Positions 61,978-64,000 of a DNA stretch of 64,000 bases are shown here, in pieces. This DNA is from Christiangramia oceanisediminis (GTDB lineage Bacteria; Bacteroidota; Bacteroidia; Flavobacteriales; Flavobacteriaceae). A program made the translations under genes and the position numbers. The notes beneath the pieces were generated by a model. It was not told the DNA's origin, searched no databases, and saw only the letters and a program-made list of their open reading frames with translations. How positions within the stretch are numbered: the stretch's first letter is position 1; each line of letters opens with the position of its first letter. The stretch is from positions 372,001 to 436,000 of the forward strand of contig NZ_JANCNS010000003.1 in the NCBI RefSeq assembly GCF_022570735.2, in the 5' to 3' direction.

Positions 61978-63579
61978 CTAAAGTTTTAGATTTCCTGTAT
62001 AAACCTCACAGTTAATGGAAAGTATGAATTCTGATCTTCGGTTTTTCTCATGTTCAGCTTCCGGGCAGGGAACGCCGTTCCTGCAATCATTGGTCAATTC
62101 GGTCTCTCCATAACCCCTTCCGGAGATCCGATAGGCACTCACACCGCTTTTGACTAGGTAATCCTGTGTGACCTCTACCCGTTTCCTGGAAAGATCCAGG
62201 TTATAGGCATCATCTGCACGGCTATCGGTATGGGACCTGATATCGATAAGCAATTCGGGATATTCTTCCATATAGGCCACGATCTCATCCAGTTGAGCGG
62301 CTGCCTTTGGTTTAATTTCTGCCTTATCGAGATCGAATAGAATGGGATCCTGGGTTAACATTTTGGCCAGGTCATCACCAATACGCGCAGCAAAAATCTT
62401 TCCGCCATCCTTGCTCTCGAACTGTATGATGTTCTCTTTTCTTTTTACCTCGGTTGCGTAAAAACTCCAGTTAAAAAAGGCCCTTATGGCTGCGATATTG
62501 GAAGGAGCTTCTCCGGAAAAATCATGGGAAGCCTGGTACATCACCAATCCATTCTTTGGATCATCAAAACCATGCCCATAGATCAGGACACAGCCCGGCC
62601 CATTGGAAACATCAGGAATGTCGGGGGCCGATTGATCGATAATGATCTGCCGGGCTCCTGCGCGCCATTCATTTGCCTTTTTAGGATAATAGATCCGTTC
62701 AGAACCATTGATAAGGGCCATGTCGCTTTTACCCAGATATTGAGACACGGGGTCTGAGGCTAATTGATGCGTATATGGCGGCGTGGCAAACCTGTGATCG
62801 TAATAAGGAACTAAACCAGTAGTCCTCGCTCCTGCTGCACCAGCCGAAAGAAAATTGAGTTGTATCAATTGTGATTTACCATTGAAATCTACCCGACCGT
62901 AAAGGTTCTCAAGCTGACTCCCCGCATGACATCCGGCCCATATGGCACCTTTATATTCCCGGTTCCAGAAATAAAGGTTTTTATGAGTTTCAAAGGTAGG
63001 CTCGGCATGTGGCATAATAAAAAGATCATCACAAACTCCCAATTCAGATGGTTCTTTCCAATTATTGATATTAGACCCGCCATGGGCCGAATCTGGAATA
63101 CCAGCCAGTTTGAAATATGCCAGTGCAATTGCCCCATTTTGTTTATCTAAGGTCCATTTTGGTGCCACCGATAATTCAGTGAAAAGAGGGAGCATTTGAT
63201 CTTCCTGTAGTTTCTGCCCTACGACCCCTTTTTCCTCCCACTTTTGAATCTCCTTTTCCACTTCGGGACTCATATAAGAAACAGGGATCACAAATGAACC
63301 AGCACGAAAGTCCTCTTCCCCTAACCTAAAGTCAACTCCATCTTTTTTCTTATCGGGCCTGATGATCCATTTGATCTCTACCGGATGATTTTTCAAGAGT
63401 TCATAGATAAGTCCATAAGGTTTAAGCGCATTCTCTGGTGTTTGTGGAATAACGCCCATATTTATTGCGTAGGAACCTTTGGAGATCATCTCGTTCTTCT
63501 GGGAAAATAGATCACCCAAAGAGCAAATTATGAAAAAGCCCGTTAGTAAAAGTTTCAGGTTTTGTAGGGGAAAAACCAT
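61978..63579 (-). CDS. OmpA-domain protein with an unfamiliar N-terminal region
   Basis: A signal-type hydrophobic leader (NLKLLLTGFFIICSLGDLFS) is followed by a ~370-residue region that matches no family I know, then an OmpA-C domain (about 410-525). The latter has FDLDKAEIKPKAAAQLDEI, DIRSHTDSRADDAYN and EKNRRSEFILSI with the peptidoglycan-binding Asp and Arg. The N-terminal part has phrases such as VEIKWIIRPDKKKDGVDF and AHGGSNINNWKEP that I associate with the N-termini of large flavobacterial adhesins. It probably links a surface function to the wall. It diverges from prfC. Confidence 0.75.
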   Translation of the reverse strand: MVFPLQNLKLLLTGFFIICSLGDLFSQKNEMISKGSYAINMGVIPQTPENALKPYGLIYELLKNHPVEIKWIIRPDKKKDGVDFRLGEEDFRAGSFVIPVSYMSPEVEKEIQKWEEKGVVGQKLQEDQMLPLFTELSVAPKWTLDKQNGAIALAYFKLAGIPDSAHGGSNINNWKEPSELGVCDDLFIMPHAEPTFETHKNLYFWNREYKGAIWAGCHAGSQLENLYGRVDFNGKSQLIQLNFLSAGAAGARTTGLVPYYDHRFATPPYTHQLASDPVSQYLGKSDMALINGSERIYYPKKANEWRAGARQIIIDQSAPDIPDVSNGPGCVLIYGHGFDDPKNGLVMYQASHDFSGEAPSNIAAIRAFFNWSFYATEVKRKENIIQFESKDGGKIFAARIGDDLAKMLTQDPILFDLDKAEIKPKAAAQLDEIVAYMEEYPELLIDIRSHTDSRADDAYNLDLSRKRVEVTQDYLVKSGVSAYRISGRGYGETELTNDCRNGVPCPEAEHEKNRRSEFILSINCEVYTGNLKL

Positions 63580-63706
63580 TGTCAGGATATAAGCACTATT
63601 AAATATCCCACAATTAATCGAAAAAGCCTAGTAATTAAGTCGAAATCAAATACCGATACGATCAAAATGCGGTTAAATTCCAAAAGGAAATTCCTTAAAA
63701 TAATAG

Positions 63707-63714
63707 TATTTTTG
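63707..63714 (+). promoter_or_regulatory. -7 promoter box of prfC
   Basis: TATTTTTG matches TAnnTTTG, 19 bp before the ATG at 63734. No clear -33 element is seen. Confidence 0.45.
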
Positions 63715-63733
63715 CGCTCCAATTCGATCAGCT

Positions 63734-64000
63734 ATGAAGCAGCATCTTAAAGAGATCAACAAAAGAAGAACATTTGGAATCGTATCGCATCCAGATGCAG
63801 GTAAAACCACACTAACAGAAAAACTGCTCCTTTTTGGAGGAGCGATCCAGGAAGCTGGCGCCGTAAAATCGAATAAGATTAAGAAAGGTGCTACCAGTGA
63901 CTTTATGGAGATCGAACGTCAAAGAGGAATTTCCGTAGCAACTTCGGTCCTGGCCTTTGAATACAAGGATATCAAGATCAACATCCTGGATACCCCTGGA
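63734..64000 (+). CDS. prfC: Peptide chain release factor 3 (N-terminal part; 3' end outside window)
   Basis: RF3 is a GTPase that recycles RF1 and RF2 from the ribosome. The 89 visible codons start [20 protein letters not shown]. The G1 P-loop reads [16 protein letters not shown]2 is [12 protein letters not shown] and G3 begins LDTPG at the edge. The IERQRGISV segment and [14 protein letters not shown] are those of RF3 and distinguish it from EF-G. The gene starts with ATG 19 bp after a TAnnTTTG box and runs off the window. Confidence 0.92.
   Translation, partial: MKQHLKEINKRRTFGIVSHPDAGKTTLTEKLLLFGGAIQEAGAVKSNKIKKGATSDFMEIERQRGISVATSVLAFEYKDIKINILDTPG

Overview
This window is a chromosomal segment of a marine-type Flavobacteriaceae bacterium, most likely Gramella/Christiangramia or a close relative. 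The family-level evidence is a T9SS type B (gliding-motility-associated) C-terminal sorting domain, a menaquinone-only men gene set, many Bacteroidota-specific exported lipoproteins, promoters of the TAnnTTTG type, and a near absence of Shine-Dalgarno sequences. The genus is an impression from protein similarity and was not computed. Gene density is high, base composition looks even, and there is no rRNA operon, prophage, CRISPR array or intact insertion sequence.

Layout. 1-4.4 kb: the end of a secreted T9SS protein, uvrB, an exported repeat protein and a small heat-shock protein. 4.5-8.6 kb: a DUF2254 membrane protein with a DUF1456 protein, then ettA, a DinB-fold protein and a small membrane protein on the minus strand. 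8.7-12.6 kb: an acyl-CoA carboxylase beta subunit, an M1 peptidase and a DoxX protein. 12.6-20.7 kb: a minus-strand run of holA, menA, a UPF0173 hydrolase, menC, a CPBP protease, menE, a CIA30 protein and an M24 peptidase. A decayed four-helix-bundle pseudogene sits inside this run. 20.8-23.2 kb: an HsdR-N-like nuclease-fold protein, a GT2 glycosyltransferase and an OmpA lipoprotein. 23.3-26.6 kb: tsaC, a DUF2945 protein and a PcrA/UvrD helicase. 26.7-34.0 kb: a DsrE protein, a membrane-anchored unknown, two tandem patatins with an M1 aminopeptidase, and recG.

34.1-45 kb: a Cys-rich lipoprotein, a TPR protein, pheT, a DUF4136 lipoprotein, a fasciclin protein, several small membrane proteins, fabH and an S9 peptidase resembling the plant glutamyl endopeptidase. 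45-52.3 kb: an ABC1/AarF kinase with a TetR regulator, htpG, a lipoprotein and a hybrid TPR histidine kinase. 52.4-59.7 kb: DoxX-alkB, S1/P1 nuclease, a six-gene plus-strand run (SPFH, PH-like membrane protein, alpha/beta hydrolase, ribbon-helix-helix, HAD, DUF819) and a DUF4369 lipoprotein. 59.7-64 kb: a repeat mosaic next to tRNA-Thr(UGU), an unknown helical protein, bcp, a PTPS/QueD-type enzyme, idi, an unusual OmpA protein and the start of prfC.

Functionally this is mostly core genome: DNA repair (uvrB, pcrA, recG, alkB), translation (ettA, pheT, tsaC, prfC, tRNA-Thr), menaquinone and isoprenoid synthesis (menA/C/E, idi), fatty acid and acyl-CoA metabolism (fabH, carboxylase) and heat shock (hsp20, htpG). 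The items most worth a second look are: a TGnCA-N3-TGnCA-like element shared by hsp20 and htpG; the SPFH operon with its 104-bp gene overlap; the duplicated tRNA-Thr 3' end plus terminator inside a repeat mosaic; the hidden pseudogene; and the OmpA protein with an unfamiliar 350-residue N-terminal region. No clearly new defence or mobile system was found.
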